Below the pieces are notes generated by a model. The model was not told the DNA's origin, ran no database searches, and saw only the letters and a list, made by a program, of their open reading frames with translations. The translations under genes and the position numbers were made by a program. A stretch of 64,000 nt of DNA from Oidiodendron maius Zn (Eukaryota; Ascomycota; Leotiomycetes; Myxotrichaceae): NCBI GenBank assembly GCA_000827325.1, contig KN832891.1:1-64000 (forward strand), read 5' to 3'. Numbering within the stretch: the first letter of the stretch is position 1; each line of letters opens with the position of its first letter. Positions 34,501-47,143 of this stretch are shown one piece after another.

Positions 34501-37500
34501 GAATCAGATGGCTTCACCAATACTGAAACGCTGCTGCTGCTCGTCCAGTCTATGATAGTCCCGCTTGGTTGAGAGTTAGCTATGTATGCATCAGCAGATA
34601 CGACGTCGGTCGTCAAGAGGTTAGCCGGAGCCGAGTCCACAGCATCTCCAAATCGTGCCGTCATGGCGATTGAAGAGAAGTTGCGAGGTTGAAAGAACTC
34701 AACGCTCTCCACCCTCACCGCACCGGGCAGGTAGTCCCTAAGTTGCGCAGAAAGGGCGTTGTCCTTGGTGAAGTCGATAATTGATGCAATGCTCGCCGGC
34801 AAGGCTCTTCGTAACGCCCTCCCGCTGGCATGAGGGTGGATAGAGACCACAGGGTACGTTGGCTTGACCAAGAGTCTTGAATAGCAGGTAACCTTCAGGC
34901 CGCTTTCCGTCGCCAGCTTTGTGACCAGCTTGGCAAGCTCCTCCCGAGGCTCCAAGAGGAGCGTGGCAGCATCGGTTACCGCCTCACTGCAAATCGAGAA
35001 TGCCAGCAGGCTTGTGGTGATAGCTTGAAGGCGGGCAGGAGCCTCAGCCAAGGGATGAGCGTACGACACCACCTGCAATCTCGGTACATGGACAATGGAT
35101 GCGATATTCGCCGACAAGGCAACGACAGGCAGTTTAGTAGCAGCATCGACACCAATGGATGCATACAACGCCTCTGACGATGACGTCCGCAGGGGGCGGA
35201 CAGCAGAATACAACACGCGCACCTTGGTAATTTCCTCGTCACCAACAGGGTGGCGGGCTTCAGGTACCTGCACGCGCACGAGAGAGCGGCTCTGTCCATC
35301 ATGAGAGACTTCAATGACCTCCCGAGCAGGGTCAGCTTCCGCCATGAGCTGACGCCGAGATGAGTTGTAGCAGTCGTTGAAGCCACGATGGGGTACGAGT
35401 CTCGGCACCCACTGATGCCCTTCGTCGTCGATTTCCAGCTCCGGCTCTTTGATCCAGACAAAATCACGGCTCGAACGGCCCAGGACTTGGAGCCGGAGTA
35501 GTTCGTCTACCAGCAAGTGGGCATCAAGCCGTGCTTTGACCGCAAAGTCGATGAACTTGACATTGATCTTCGTATGGGAGTGCTCGACCATCATCGCACG
35601 ACCAAGACCAAGCGACTGAATGGCGTGAGGGTTATCGCGTTGCGCACCTCGTGTCGCCCAGAGCACGTTTTGTGCTGTCGTCCACAGTTTTTGCAGTCCT
35701 TCGTGTGCCTCGGGGGTGTATCTGGTGAATACCGGCTCGTCCAGATCGGCGAGGTATAAGACGGTTGGACGACTGGACGAGTCCAGGCCGGTCAGGTCTT
35801 GGACTCTCTGCAGCACCGTGATGTGATCGCTGTGAGGCTCAAGCAGGCGTCTCGTCGTCTCCGCAAGTCGAATAGAAGTGAGCGACTGACCAGAGATAAT
35901 GACGAGATCCTCCACATGAGAATGGGTCGATGGTGTCGAGCTGGGCGCGAGAAGAAGATCGACGTGCTCGCTGGTTGCTCGAGACACCAGGACGCTATAC
36001 GGGCGAGCTAATACATCCAGCTCTGGAGTGCTGGTCTCAACACCAGTGAAGCCTAATTTGGAAAGCAAGGAATGCCATTCAGCGGTAGACAGACTTGTGG
36101 TCAAGGGCTGTTCGCTTTCAGTAGCCAGCCACCAGCTTTCCAAACCGCCCATAATCGCGGGCAGGCGGATGGACTGGTGGGAGGTGATCTCCAGCATGAC
36201 CACATATCCTCCAGGTTTGAGCAGTCTTTGGATATTTCTCAGATATGACTCAGGGTCTTTGGCTGCATGCAAAGCCGATGAACCAATCACCAGATCGTAT
36301 GCGTGCTCTTGAAAGCCTTGTGCTGTGACATCGGCGTCTGGTTGGAAGACCTGGAAAGACATCCGCCCGAGGAGCTTGGGGAACAGACTTCTAGCAGCTT
36401 CAACTGAATCCGACGAGGCATCAGCAAAGGTGTAGTGGCTGAATGCGTTGGATATCTTGCTCAGGATCTTCCTGGTCGCGCCACCAGCACGGCCACCTAC
36501 TTCAAGGACACGCATATGAGGGTTGACATGTGTGATTTGGCCAACCACTTCGGCCAAGAAGCCTGTATACTCACGGAGGCCTAGAGACTGCTCATACCAT
36601 CTATTCAGTAGATCATCCTTTGACATGTGCTCAAGTATATCAGTCTCACCCCGCACGGCATCTACCAGGTGCTCGCCGACACTTTGTAAGAGCTGAACGT
36701 CTATTCGATGGTTGAAAGCATTGATGAGAGGTTTTAGAGACTCGGCGGTATCGCGAGACCATTCTCTCTTGCCAAACCGCTGCCTACCACCGTTCAGGAG
36801 GGCAATCGATTGCCGTGCGAAATCTACCAAGCTCTTATGGTGCCATGTAGCTTGTGCCTCCTCTTCTGGTTTGATGCTATCAACCAGTTTTCGCAGATAA
36901 AAATAGGACATGCGCTCAAGTAGCCAACCCAGCTCAATATCTTCCCGGGTCACCGTGCTGCCGCCAGTGGCAAGCTCTCCATCAGGGTTAGAGATGCCGC
37001 GGGTATTGACGTAAAACATATGCGTATCCTCCGACTCTGAAGCAGCGGCGAAAGGAATGAGGCGGATATTGTCAACCTGGATCATGCCGTGGCCGTCTCC
37101 AGTGAAGATGTCCACGCTGCCAGAAAGACCGATATTTCCGGAGAGCCCATGTGTTGCATTGATGGCCGAGTCGAAGTTCAGGTAGCTGTCAGCATTGGCG
37201 CGACACTGCGTTGCATCGATTCGTATTCTATCAATCGATACGGGAACATGGAGAGACCAAATACGGCCATCGCCCGGGTATGAGTACGCGAGGAACATAG
37301 CCTGGAAAGCCGCATCGAGATATCCTGGATGCACGAGCAGCTGTTTCTCAGACTCGTGCATGTCTGGCACGGGGACTTTCCAAAGACGACCGCGGCCGTG
37401 GTCCAACTTTCGAGTCATTGAGTGCAGAGCCCGGAAAGCCCCTGAGTATTGGTACCCAAGCTGCTGGAGTTCGTTGTAGAACAGTGTCTCATCCACTCCA

Positions 37501-40500
37501 GTCATTGAGGCATGACCTGCTTCCTGGGCTGGCAGTGTCTCCAGCGACTCTATCGCCTCCTCTCTAGCTATTGATACTCGAATTCGCCCGGATGCGTTCA
37601 AGGTGGCATCTAATGCTTCGCCGGTTGAAGACCGTGAGGAGAAGCTTGCCTCAACCACCTGTAGGCCATCCACCTCGGTCATTTTATCGATGTGCAACGA
37701 AAAAAACATCTCAACCCCGGCTTTGGAACTTTCAAAAGCAATGGCTTTCCCGATGTTGAAGTTCTCCAGCTCGATTATGCGAAGGGATCCTGTAGCTGCT
37801 TTTGCGAGATGCTTGGCAGCCTCTACTGTCAGAGCTACGTAGCCTGCAGCAGGGAAAACGGTTTGCCCTTGAAGCTGGTGGCCATTGACCCACGGCAGGT
37901 TGGACAGCCGAAGCACATGATGCCAGCTAATATCGGCGTCGTTTGAGTCGGGACTCAGTATCCCAAGGAGGGGATGGCCAGGTTCAGAGCGCAGACGAAG
38001 AGCCCGTGATCGCCGGGACTCGTTCCAGAACACACGCTTGTTGTCCCACGGATATGATGGAAGATTTCTGAGAGGCAATTGTCCAGCGCCAGTTAAGCCG
38101 CGAGCCGTGATTTGGTACTTATCCAAATCTAGTGCACCTTCTGGTGCGTTAGCCCAGATCTGACCAACGGCAGTGCTGAAGGTGTCGACGCTGTCGGTAT
38201 TCCTGGCGAGACAGCTGATGTAGGCTGGAACTGATCTGCCGTCAGCTTTGATTGTTTCTATGGCTGGCCCCTTTAAGGCCCCGTGTGGCCCAACTTCGAT
38301 CGCAATGGTATATTGCTCCTGCGAATGAGCATTCTCTACGGCAGTGGAGAACAGAACTGTCTGGGCCATGTTGCGAGCCCAATACACAGCGTCAAGTTCC
38401 TCTTCGGCGTCTCCAGTAAGAATTGCACCGTGTACTGAAGAGTACCATCTGCAGCCATTCTGGGGCGTGCCAGCCTTGACACCCGCTCTTCGAAGAGACG
38501 TTACGTACGGTTGAGTGCAAGGCTGCATATGGTGGGAGTGATATGCCTTGTCGACGCGGAGGGTGCGGGCAAATTTCTGCTCGTCCTCAAATACCTCCTT
38601 GACCTCCTCGACTGCATCAGCATCGCCCGACAATGTGACGCTAATCGGTGAGTTCCAAGCTGCAATGCAGAGGCGTCCCTGAAAGCGTGGCAAAGATATA
38701 ACCTCTTCGGCATCCTCGGGGCTAGTTCCAACAGCTAACATGGCTCCAACCTGCCCGTTCTCGCCTTGGGCCAGTTTTGTGTAAACCCCACGGTAATACG
38801 CGACAATAATGGCATCGCGGGCAGAGAGCACCCCCGCTGCATACGCAGCCCCGATTTCGCCGGAACTGTGGCCCACAACGGCGCTAAACTTAATTTTGGC
38901 AGCGCTCAAAAGGTCAACAAGTAGAATTTGCAAAGCCGTACACAATGGTTGAGCATATTCAGCTAGATGAAGCTTGGACCTGGAGCCTTCCGCCACAAGT
39001 TCTGCCCTTAATGACCAAGAGGGCCTATCTCCCGGTGGAAGTGTTGCCAGTGCCATCTCAAGCTCTCGAATGCGGGCTTGAGCAAAAGAAAAGTCTTCAA
39101 GAAGCTGTTTGCCCATTCCCGGCCACTGTGCACCCTGACCCGTGAAAATGCCAAGAATCTTGAGGGGTTGGTTTGATGGATGAGTGACTGCCTGGTTTTC
39201 CCACTCCGGTGAGATAATAGATTCTACTAGACGTTTCTTTAGAGTCTCTAGATTCCTGCCAGAGTAGGCCACTCGGTACGTGAATATGGAGCGACGGGAG
39301 TTGAGGGTATAGGCAAGGTCGCGGGAACTGACGCCTGGCGATTTTTCAAGGAAATCGATGACATCCCTCAAAAACTGTTTCAACGAGGTTTTACTGACTG
39401 CTGAGAAGGTAAATGGCCCTGCGCAAGCGTCCTCAGACCATTCAGTCCGTTCTGCTATCCGTGGTTCATACCTCTCGAGGATGGCATGAGCATTTGTGCC
39501 GCCAAATCCGAAGCTATTAACACTTGCGCGATGAATTGAGCTTTTAGGCCATTCCTGTGGCTCAACCGGGATTTCGAGACCCGTGATGAAAGGCTGGATG
39601 GCAGGGTTAAGCCGATTGAATAGTAAATTGGGCGGGATTACACGATTTTGTAAGGCCAAAGACGCTTTCATCAGAGCAGCAATACCTGCAGTGCCTTCCG
39701 TATGACCAATAACCGTCTTAATGGAACCCACATACAGTTTATCCCCAGTCTGAAGGCGGCTACCGATGGCTCGATGAATGGCTTCCGCTTCCAAAGGATC
39801 GCCCGTTGCGGTACCCGTGCCATGCGCCTCGAAGAATTGTGGTCGGTCAGAGTGCGAGTTCAAGTCCAGACCAGCGCGGCGGTATGTGTCCTCAATCAAT
39901 GCGACTTGCGCATCAGGACTGGGAACTGTGATGCCGTTCGTGCGTCCATCTTGGTTGACACCAGTTTCACGAATTACGCACTCGACCACATCCCCATCAG
40001 CAATAGCTTCGCTGAGTTTCTTGAGCACCACGGCAGCAACACCATCTCCACGTCCGTATCCATCTGCCTCTGCGTCCCACATATGAGACCGGCCGCGAGG
40101 GGACAGCATATGGAATGTGCTCTCTGAAATATAGGGCTCTGGGCCAAGCAGCAAATTTGTTCCAGCCGCAACCGCAACTCGGGAAGCCCCAGATCGAATA
40201 GCTTGCACGCCTTGATGCACAGCCACAAGAGACGACGAGCATGCCGTGTCAATGGTCATGCTCGCTCCGTGCCAGTCAAAGAAGTAGGAAATCCGGTTGG
40301 ATACGATCGACCGGGCTGTTCCAGTTGCGTGATACTAGCGGGCTGCCGTCAGCGGTCGATCAAAATCACCCAAGGTCTCTTCAAACTTACAGTCGGCATC
40401 ATATCCAGCTCTCTTCCCTGGATGCTGCTATATTCCTCCCCCATCAAACCTACATATACAGCCGTATCACTGCCTCGTAGGTCATGTATCCGTTGGCCGC

Positions 40501-40967
40501 CCGCTTCTAGAGCTTCGTAGACGGTTTCCATCAGCAGCCTTTGCTGAGGGTCGATAGCAGCTGCCTCGTTGGCGGAGACCTTGAAAAAATCTGCATCCCA
40601 TGTGCGGATGTCTTCGTCCAGCACGTACGAGTGCAGCACGTTGCTATGGCCACTGGTGTCGCCGACAGCGTTATAGAAGCCATGGGGATCAAACCGCGAG
40701 GGAGGAATCTCAGACAGAACATCACGTGGTTCCGATAAGAGCCTCCAGAGTTTGGATGGGGACGACTGCCACGTCAACAGTTAGCAATCTTGCCCGTTGC
40801 TGCATCAGTTGGTGATATCAGAAGCGCAACTCATGAGTTACTTTCTTTGACCGCGGCTAAGGAGAGCATCAGGGAGCAAATAGAGGATGACTAACCGCGC
40901 TGCCTGGGAAGCGGCATCCAGAGCCAATGACGGCGATTGGCTCATTCTTTCCTATAGCATCAGTCAT
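28543..40967 (-). CDS. Hybrid highly reducing PKS-NRPS, about 4028 aa (KS-AT-DH-cMT-KR-ACP-C-A-T-R)
   Basis: Core synthase. Exons: 40896-40967, 40391-40765, 34303-40334, 31642-34250, 31077-31588 and 28543-31029, all joining in frame. KS: Cys181 (DTACSSS), His320, His360. AT: GHSSG, Ser about 639. DH: His968 (GHQLQG) and Asp about 1156. cMT near 1425-1600 has VLEVGGRAGG, where active enzymes have GxGxG. KR: FSSIS and QSNY near 2235-2250. ACP: LGLDSL, Ser about 2430. C: HHINMDS near 2713-2719. A: YTSGSTG, FDVSWWG, YGPTE, Lys about 3554. T: GGNSL, Ser about 3622. R: LTGASGFLG near 3704 and YVLSK near 3848-3852. There is no ER domain, so the trans-ER is needed. The R domain has its catalytic Tyr and Lys, so reductive release to an aldehyde is expected rather than Dieckmann closure. 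A-domain specificity cannot be read with confidence; I align the pocket roughly as D-V-W-F-H-S-I-V-P. Confidence 0.95.
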
Positions 40968-41839
40968 CTCGTTCTGAACAGCGAATAATGCTCATCCTTT
41001 GAAGTGAGACGGGAGTGGAGGCTGCTGGCTAGATCTTGAGCAACCTGGCTCTTAAATAGTATGTAGATAAACACAGTATAAAATTGTCTATTTGAATCTA
41101 CACTTGCTTCCGCCACCCTTATCCATATACAATAGTCTTATTTTGTGATCTCTAGGCCGGTGAATTTAGATACGCGCACGACATTCGGGCCATTCATCCT
41201 TAAACCAGACGACCCTAGAATATCCTCGAGGATAAGTCTTTGATTGGGAGGGCCTGGTGGAAAGCTGGAGAAATTGGTAATGCATAATAGTCTCGGACGT
41301 ACTGACGTGCTTCAACGCTTGCATGCGAACCTGGACCCGAAGCTGCACTGCGATCTCGGCCATCTCTCGAGTCGGGGGTATACAGGATTGTCAATAAGTG
41401 GCCGGGTGAGTTGACAATACTCGCGGCACAGTTGGGCTAAAGCCTACATTTCTATAATCCTGCGGCTCACTCGCCGATAGTGACCGAATGTGAGATGTTG
41501 TTTGCAGTCTATCTGTTTAATTCACGTGCAGGGAGGAGAAAGGTATGACAAACCTTATGGTCATGGGATATCTTCGAAAAGTAATTGTAAAATCAAATTG
41601 GACCTGTTCTTCATCTAACGACCGTTCTGATGGTTGCTATTCTTCAAACTGAAATTGCTACAAAAACGGCCCCTTTGTCATTTCTATCTCTATGGTAAGG
41701 TCTTGTCATATTTTGCAAGGCTTACAGCCAATTGTGTGAGAGCTGAATTCATTTGTGACCCTAATAATACCACACAAGACTTGTGGTTTGTTTTATCATC
41801 TTTCACATATTTCCCCCTAGATTTGCACGCTGGTTAAAA
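40968..41839. promoter_or_regulatory. Divergent promoter of PKS-NRPS and methyltransferase
   Basis: GTGACCGAA at 41480-41488, and a GTGGCCGGG variant near 41395, lie between the two divergent starts. I see no convincing gene in this 870-bp stretch; the 65-aa frame at 41166-41363 is not supported. Confidence 0.5.
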
Positions 41840-42823
41840 ATGGTGGTTCAAGGTAAATTTCGCTCCTATCCATGACTACTGAAGTGTCACTAAAACTCGG
41901 TGGGATATAGCCGAGGCCGGCGACTGGGAGGCTTTCGCAGAAACTTATAAGCGAATCACGGAGGGTACCAGTAGGAAGCCTGTCCAGGCTATCCTGGAGC
42001 GTCTTGATGCTATCCGGCCATTTAAAGATGCAGTGGGAATTCTGGACAATGGCTGCGGCCCGGGAACAATAATGTCCCAACTTATCAAAGAATATGGTAC
42101 CAGCATCTCGCCGTCTTGCTCTCTGACATGCTCGGACTATGCACCAGCTATGATCGAGCAGGTCAGAAAAGTTCAGAATGAGGCGGTGATTCAGGACCCA
42201 GCGACCATATGGGGTCGTGTGCAAGGGAAGGTACTTGACTCATTGGAACTCAAAGGCATCGATGATGGCTCTCAAAGCCACGTCGCTGCGGGCTTGGTAT
42301 GTATTGACACTCACTCCCGCAAAACGAGAGACGCGAATTTCCAGCACGGTATTGCTTACATGCCCTCACCTACCAGCTGTACAATCTGACGCTGGATCCT
42401 CAAAAATGTCTGGCGGAGTGCAGACGAATACTTCAACCCAAGGGAGTCCTAGCTGTATCAGCATGGGAGGGAAACGACTGGGTAGACATGATGAAGGTCA
42501 TCCCTACCATCAAGCCAGAGCTTAAACATGCGATCTCAGCGAAGTGGACTGATGCATCGGCCATGATGATAGATCTGGAGCAGGCAGGATTTCAAGAGGT
42601 CGAAGTCCAACGTGTCCCAGTTCAGGTCGTTTTCGAGTCGCACGATTTATTCGTCGATACGCTTTTGACTTATCAGCCCCGCATGGTAGCATTGCTCAGA
42701 GAATTCTCAGAAGAGCAGAAAATCACCCTGAAAGAGTTGCTCATGGGTGCAATGAAGGGATATTGTCCAAGGGAACCGGGTGCATTGAACGGCGTGGTAC
42801 TTGTAGGAACATGCCGTAAGTAG
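41840..42823 (+). CDS. Class I SAM-dependent methyltransferase, 281 aa
   Basis: Small-molecule methyltransferase. Exons 41840-41852 (13 nt), 41911-42296 and 42377-42823 join in frame to read MVVQAEAGDWEAFAETYKR and then HVAAGL-LYNLTLDPQKCLAECRRIL. Motif I is ILDNGCGPGT near residue 50, and motif II-like SDYAPAMIEQ and VLAVSAWEG follow. It is divergent from the PKS-NRPS and convergent with the hydrolase. The substrate is unknown; given the degenerate cMT in the synthase, methylation in trans or O-methylation of a late product are both open. Confidence 0.85.
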
Positions 42824-43398
42824 AAGGGGTTGGTGCTTCTAAATCAGAAGTTATCCGACCTTGAGGTTGGGCTGTTTATGTTATTCGTAGTATAAGTCGA
42901 GATTACAACCTCTCATCAGTCATTAAGACTCCATAATCTATCCGGAAGCTGGCCATCTTGCAAGTCATGATTGAGGTATAATGTCTCGTGGATACTCTTC
43001 TATTCGAGCATTCTTGTCAATGCGGGGATGTAGATTTCCCGTCCCGTCCAGAGGCATCTACAAAGTGAAGTCCTACAATTCACCAAGTCATCAAATACTC
43101 AGACGATTGCGAGCGATGATTGTGAGGCTTTTCCTTTTGTCCATTAAGCTGAGATTTCTTTGAGATATCTGAAATAGAGTGAAGAGCCATAGTCTCTGCC
43201 TAGGTGACACTGTTAGGGACTTGATACATCTAATAATCCCCGAATTAGGCTCTGCAACGCACTAACTTAGTGTCATTGAACACTAACTCTTGAGATCTGC
43301 TTCATTTATCTTCTCAAGGGTTGAAGGCGACTTGAAACTTCGGACATGGCCAGATACCTTTCCATAAATGACCGACAACATTGCGACTATCCTAACAG
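42824..43398. other. Convergent intergenic gap
   Basis: A 60-aa frame at 42981-43163 is not supported. No gene or repeat recognised. Confidence 0.4.
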
Positions 43399-44802
43399 TC
43401 AATGAAACCCGTTTGCAAACACGTATCCATGAGCTCCGTTTTCCTGGAGTCTCCTCTCAATGCCAAGCTTCTGGTCTAAAAACTTAAAACACCGATGCTG
43501 CAGAAGAGGCCACGCTCCGGATTTGGCCTGGGCACCGCCCTGAGACCATTCCTTTGGAATCCAAAGCTCCTTCTGCTCTTCTGGGACATTGACTAGATTT
43601 CTCATGATTGCCCCGGTACTCATTTCGGGCAGGAAAAGTTTTGGATCACCCGCAGCACCAGTGACCAGGACCGGACACCTGACCCATTCCAAATAGTCAC
43701 GATTACCATGGCCTTTATTGGCTGTAATGGTCTTGTCCAGACGGAAGGTGTACTGCTTCATGTCGCGGATCATCTGAGCGGGGTTGGAGCTCCCAAACAT
43801 CTGCCCACCCTGCGCAAAGGTATACTTGGTGGCCACGTCCAGTTTGGAGTGCTCGACCACGGCAAAGTCGACAAACCCATCACCCATATAGTTGCGTTTC
43901 CAGGGCCACATAAACCAACCTGGCATACGCGACATGGCGAGGTCATAGAAGTCATATATGGGGTCAACCGCAACACAAGCTTTGATGCGGGGATCTACAG
44001 CGCCCCGGAGAGCTAGGTATCCGCCGAGGGACTGGCCCGTAATGGCGATAGCGTCGAGATCAAGATTGATTTCGGGATATTGGTCTGTGTAAGATTTGAG
44101 GAAGTCTAGAACCGCCTCAACGACAACCTCACCATCTGGCCGGAGGGGCACACAGTCCTCGCGCAACACCAAACCCTGGCCGGGACCGTCGAAGGTCAAG
44201 ACTGCGTAACCCAGGCCAGGTCCTTCAGCAGCGGAGAGAAAGTAAAGCTCCTCCTGTGTCGAGTCTGCGCCGCCGAGGCAGATCAATGTTGGTGTTTTGC
44301 GTCCCTCCAAACGCTGGGACTCGGACGGGAGATGCAGCCAGCCCGGCAGCTGGAGAGGAGCAGCGCGATACTCAGGTGGCTGGAAGGGAATGCGGATCCG
44401 GCGCACCTCGTGCTCCATGAGCTTCGCAGCTTGCTCGAAATTCGAGATGCTGCGGTGGTACAGAGACAGGAAATAGGGCTGTTCCTTCTCGGGCATGACG
44501 GGGAACATGTACTGGGCACAGCGGAAGTAATTGCTGGCGCGCAGATAGGCCCCTTTCGCTGCTGAGCTGTGCCCGCTCTTCTGCATCTGCTCAGCCCAGG
44601 TCTGTGTTCGCTCGGCCAAGGCGAGAAACTTATGAGACCAATCGCTGGCATCATTGGGTTTGAGTGAGGCTACGAGCTCCAGAAACTCAGCCGCATCACA
44701 ACCTCCGTATGGGGCAGCGCCCAGCAGCCGCAACAGCTCAAGATTGTACCATTTGTATTCAAAGTAATGGCGGCTGGGTGAGTACGCGTAAAATGGATAC
44801 AT
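43399..44802 (-). CDS. Alpha/beta hydrolase, 467 aa (Ayg1/CcsE-like)
   Basis: Serine-hydrolase fold with GQSLG around Ser258, the oxyanion-type region CLGGADSTQE, and the acid Asp386 in VLVTGAAGDPKLF. The catalytic His is probably the one in LLQHRCFKFLD (about 436). A helical N-terminal lid of about 150 residues matches the hydrolases conserved in cytochalasin and UCS1025A-type clusters (CcsE, UcsC), where they are linked to closing the amino-aldehyde released by the R domain into a 3-pyrrolin-2-one. Single exon; the start MYPFYAYSPSRHYFEYKW is typical. It shares a divergent promoter with the MFS gene. Confidence 0.9.
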   Translation of the reverse strand: MYPFYAYSPSRHYFEYKWYNLELLRLLGAAPYGGCDAAEFLELVASLKPNDASDWSHKFLALAERTQTWAEQMQKSGHSSAAKGAYLRASNYFRCAQYMFPVMPEKEQPYFLSLYHRSISNFEQAAKLMEHEVRRIRIPFQPPEYRAAPLQLPGWLHLPSESQRLEGRKTPTLICLGGADSTQEELYFLSAAEGPGLGYAVLTFDGPGQGLVLREDCVPLRPDGEVVVEAVLDFLKSYTDQYPEINLDLDAIAITGQSLGGYLALRGAVDPRIKACVAVDPIYDFYDLAMSRMPGWFMWPWKRNYMGDGFVDFAVVEHSKLDVATKYTFAQGGQMFGSSNPAQMIRDMKQYTFRLDKTITANKGHGNRDYLEWVRCPVLVTGAAGDPKLFLPEMSTGAIMRNLVNVPEEQKELWIPKEWSQGGAQAKSGAWPLLQHRCFKFLDQKLGIERRLQENGAHGYVFANGFH

Positions 44803-45043
44803 GGCACAGAGAATTACAGGAAGTGGTGCGAATCAATGGGATGAGTGCTCCATCAGGCGGACGAGGAGGGATTTCAGCGGCTTCAAAAGGGACCAGACGA
44901 AGAGGCTTGCCAGCCAACCAGCATCGCAACACCGAATTACGCCTATCCGTTCACTACCGTAAATGAATGCCACGGTGCTCGACATGCCGACGCATCAGAA
45001 TGCATGAGGCCGAGCTTGACAAACCTAGCTAACACGTGATTAA

Positions 45044-45083
45044 GTGACCGAAAGTGGCCGAACTTGGGCGTGATGTGACCGAA
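45044..45083 (+). promoter_or_regulatory. Triple cluster motif between hydrolase and MFS genes
   Basis: GTGACCGAA (45044-45052), GTGGCCGAA (45054-45062) and GTGACCGAA (45075-45083) lie in the 420-bp divergent promoter. This is the densest set of the motif in the window. The first pair repeats the one-base spacing seen between P5CR and the Diels-Alderase. Confidence 0.65.
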
Positions 45084-45220
45084 ACATACCTTAAGACCAG
45101 CTTTGCACTATCCCTTGAGTACCACCTTCTTTCACCCGATCTTCTTTCCTTAGCTTTCCTACAATTCTCAACCACAAGTCAGCCTTAAATCTTATATTCG
45201 CCAGCCACCTTCAACACGAC

Positions 45221-47143
45221 ATGTCTGGGGCAGATGGGCCAAGCGGCTCACCGCAGGTGGCGGACCTGGAAGAAACCAAAGATTCTACAGCTGAAGGCAG
45301 CGCGACTGCAGCCTCCGAGAAACCAGCTGGGACTGGTACTTCGACCCCCACGGGCTCCTTCCGCTTCTGGGCAATCATTGCGTCTATGGCGTTCACGGCT
45401 CTTTGTTCCTCAATCGAAGGCACCATCATCACCAGTGCCCTACCAAGCATCACCAAAGACCTTGGTGGTGGTAATACCTTCATCTGGGTTCCTAATGCTT
45501 ACTTCCTGGCCACCATTGTCATACTACCGCTCATGGCCCAGGCCAGTAATCTCTTTGGCCGGCGGTGGCTAACCTTGATCTCTGTTGCTCTGTTCGCTTT
45601 GGGTAGCGGTATCTGCGGCGGGGCGTCGAATCAAGCTATGCTCATTGGCGGTCGTGTTGTGTAAGTAATATGATCCCTCCATGTTTATTGGTCAACGCCG
45701 TGGATGATCACTGACTTCTCGGGAACCATCAGTCAAGGTCTTGGTGGCGGCGGGATAGCCCTGATGATCAACATCGTCCTTACAGATCTGGTGCCACTCC
45801 GCGAGCGAGGGAAGTACATGGCCATAGTCCAGATGGTTTCTGCCGTTGGCGCTGCGTTGGGCCCATTTCTTGGTGGCATTCTGACCGAAAGGAGTTCGTG
45901 GCGCTGGGTATTCTACATTAATATCCCAATTGCTGGAAGTAGGTGGCTAGGCTGACGCAGAGTATAAGAAGTAACTGACGTTTGCAAACAGCCTCTCTCT
46001 TTGCCCTCTTCTTTTTCTTGCGTGTGGCCAAACCACCAGGGACAACCTTGCAACACAAAATCTCGCGCATTGACTTTGCTGGCAACGCTATCTTCGTTGT
46101 TTCAACAATTGCGGTCCTCATCGGCATCACCTGGGGAGGCACCGTGTACTCATGGCAATCATACCATGTTCTCGTGCCACTTATACTCGGCTTCTTTGGC
46201 CTCGGTCTCTTCGTCGCATATGAGTGGACACTCGCCAAGAATCCTTCACTTCCAAAGGCTGTCATCATGAACCGCACGGCGGCCGCGGTTCTCGCTCTTA
46301 CATTTTGCCATACCGCCTGCACCTATTGGGCCTTCTATTTCATGCCCATTTACTTCCAGGCCGTCAAGGGAACGACAACGCTCACGTCAGGGGTTGACTC
46401 TCTGCCCCTCTTTGCCGGGATTTTCCCATTCGCTATCATTGGTGGTACACTCCTCTCCAAATGGGGCCGTTATAAGCCACTCCATCTTATCGGCATGGCT
46501 ATTCTCACCATCTCTTTCGGCCTCTTTAGCATTCTCACGCCACACTCAAGCAAAGCCGCCTGGGCTTGTTTTGAACTGATCTTTGCCGTTGGCGCCGGCC
46601 TGATGATCGCCATCCTTCTTCCGGCCATGCAGGCGCCTTTAGACGAAAATCTGGTTGCCCTCTCAACTGGCGTCTGGACCTTTGTCCGCGGCTTCGGTAC
46701 TGTTTGGGGTGTTACCATTCCTGCGGCTATTTTCGATAACGAGTGCCGCACAAAGGCCGACGGCTTGACTGATAAGAACCTGACTTCACTTCTGAGTGGT
46801 GGCAAGGCATATCAGTATGCGACGAGGGAATTTTTAGACACTATTCAGGACCCAGGTTCTCGCGCTCAAGTCGTTGACCTATTCAGCTCCGTAAGTTATC
46901 GCTCACTCTGCACACAGTTGAAGAATCTTGCTCATCTCAAGTCAGTCCATGAAAACGGTTTGGTATGTGGGCATTGCCTTCGCCGGTCTCGGCTGGCTAC
47001 TAGTTTGGCTCGAGAAGGAAGTCACTTTACGATCCAAACTTAACACCAAGTTCGGCCTCGAAGAGAAAAAGAAGCAGCAGCATGACCTTGAGCAGAGTGA
47101 GGGATTAGAGACTGCGATCAAGAAGAACGCTGAGTCTGATTGA
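45221..47143 (+). CDS. MFS drug-efflux-type transporter (DHA, 14 TM), 580 aa
   Basis: Likely product exporter or self-protection pump in the plasma membrane. Exons 45221-45660, 45733-45938, 45992-46890 and 46946-47143 join in frame. It has a hydrophilic N-terminus rich in Ser, Thr and Gly, LCSSIEGTIITSALPSITKDLGGG in TM1, NLFGRRWLTL in the first loop, RVVQGLGGGGI and LRERGKYM, all typical of DHA14 transporters. The last exon ends in a charged tail. It is the rightmost gene with the cluster motif in its promoter. Confidence 0.9.
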
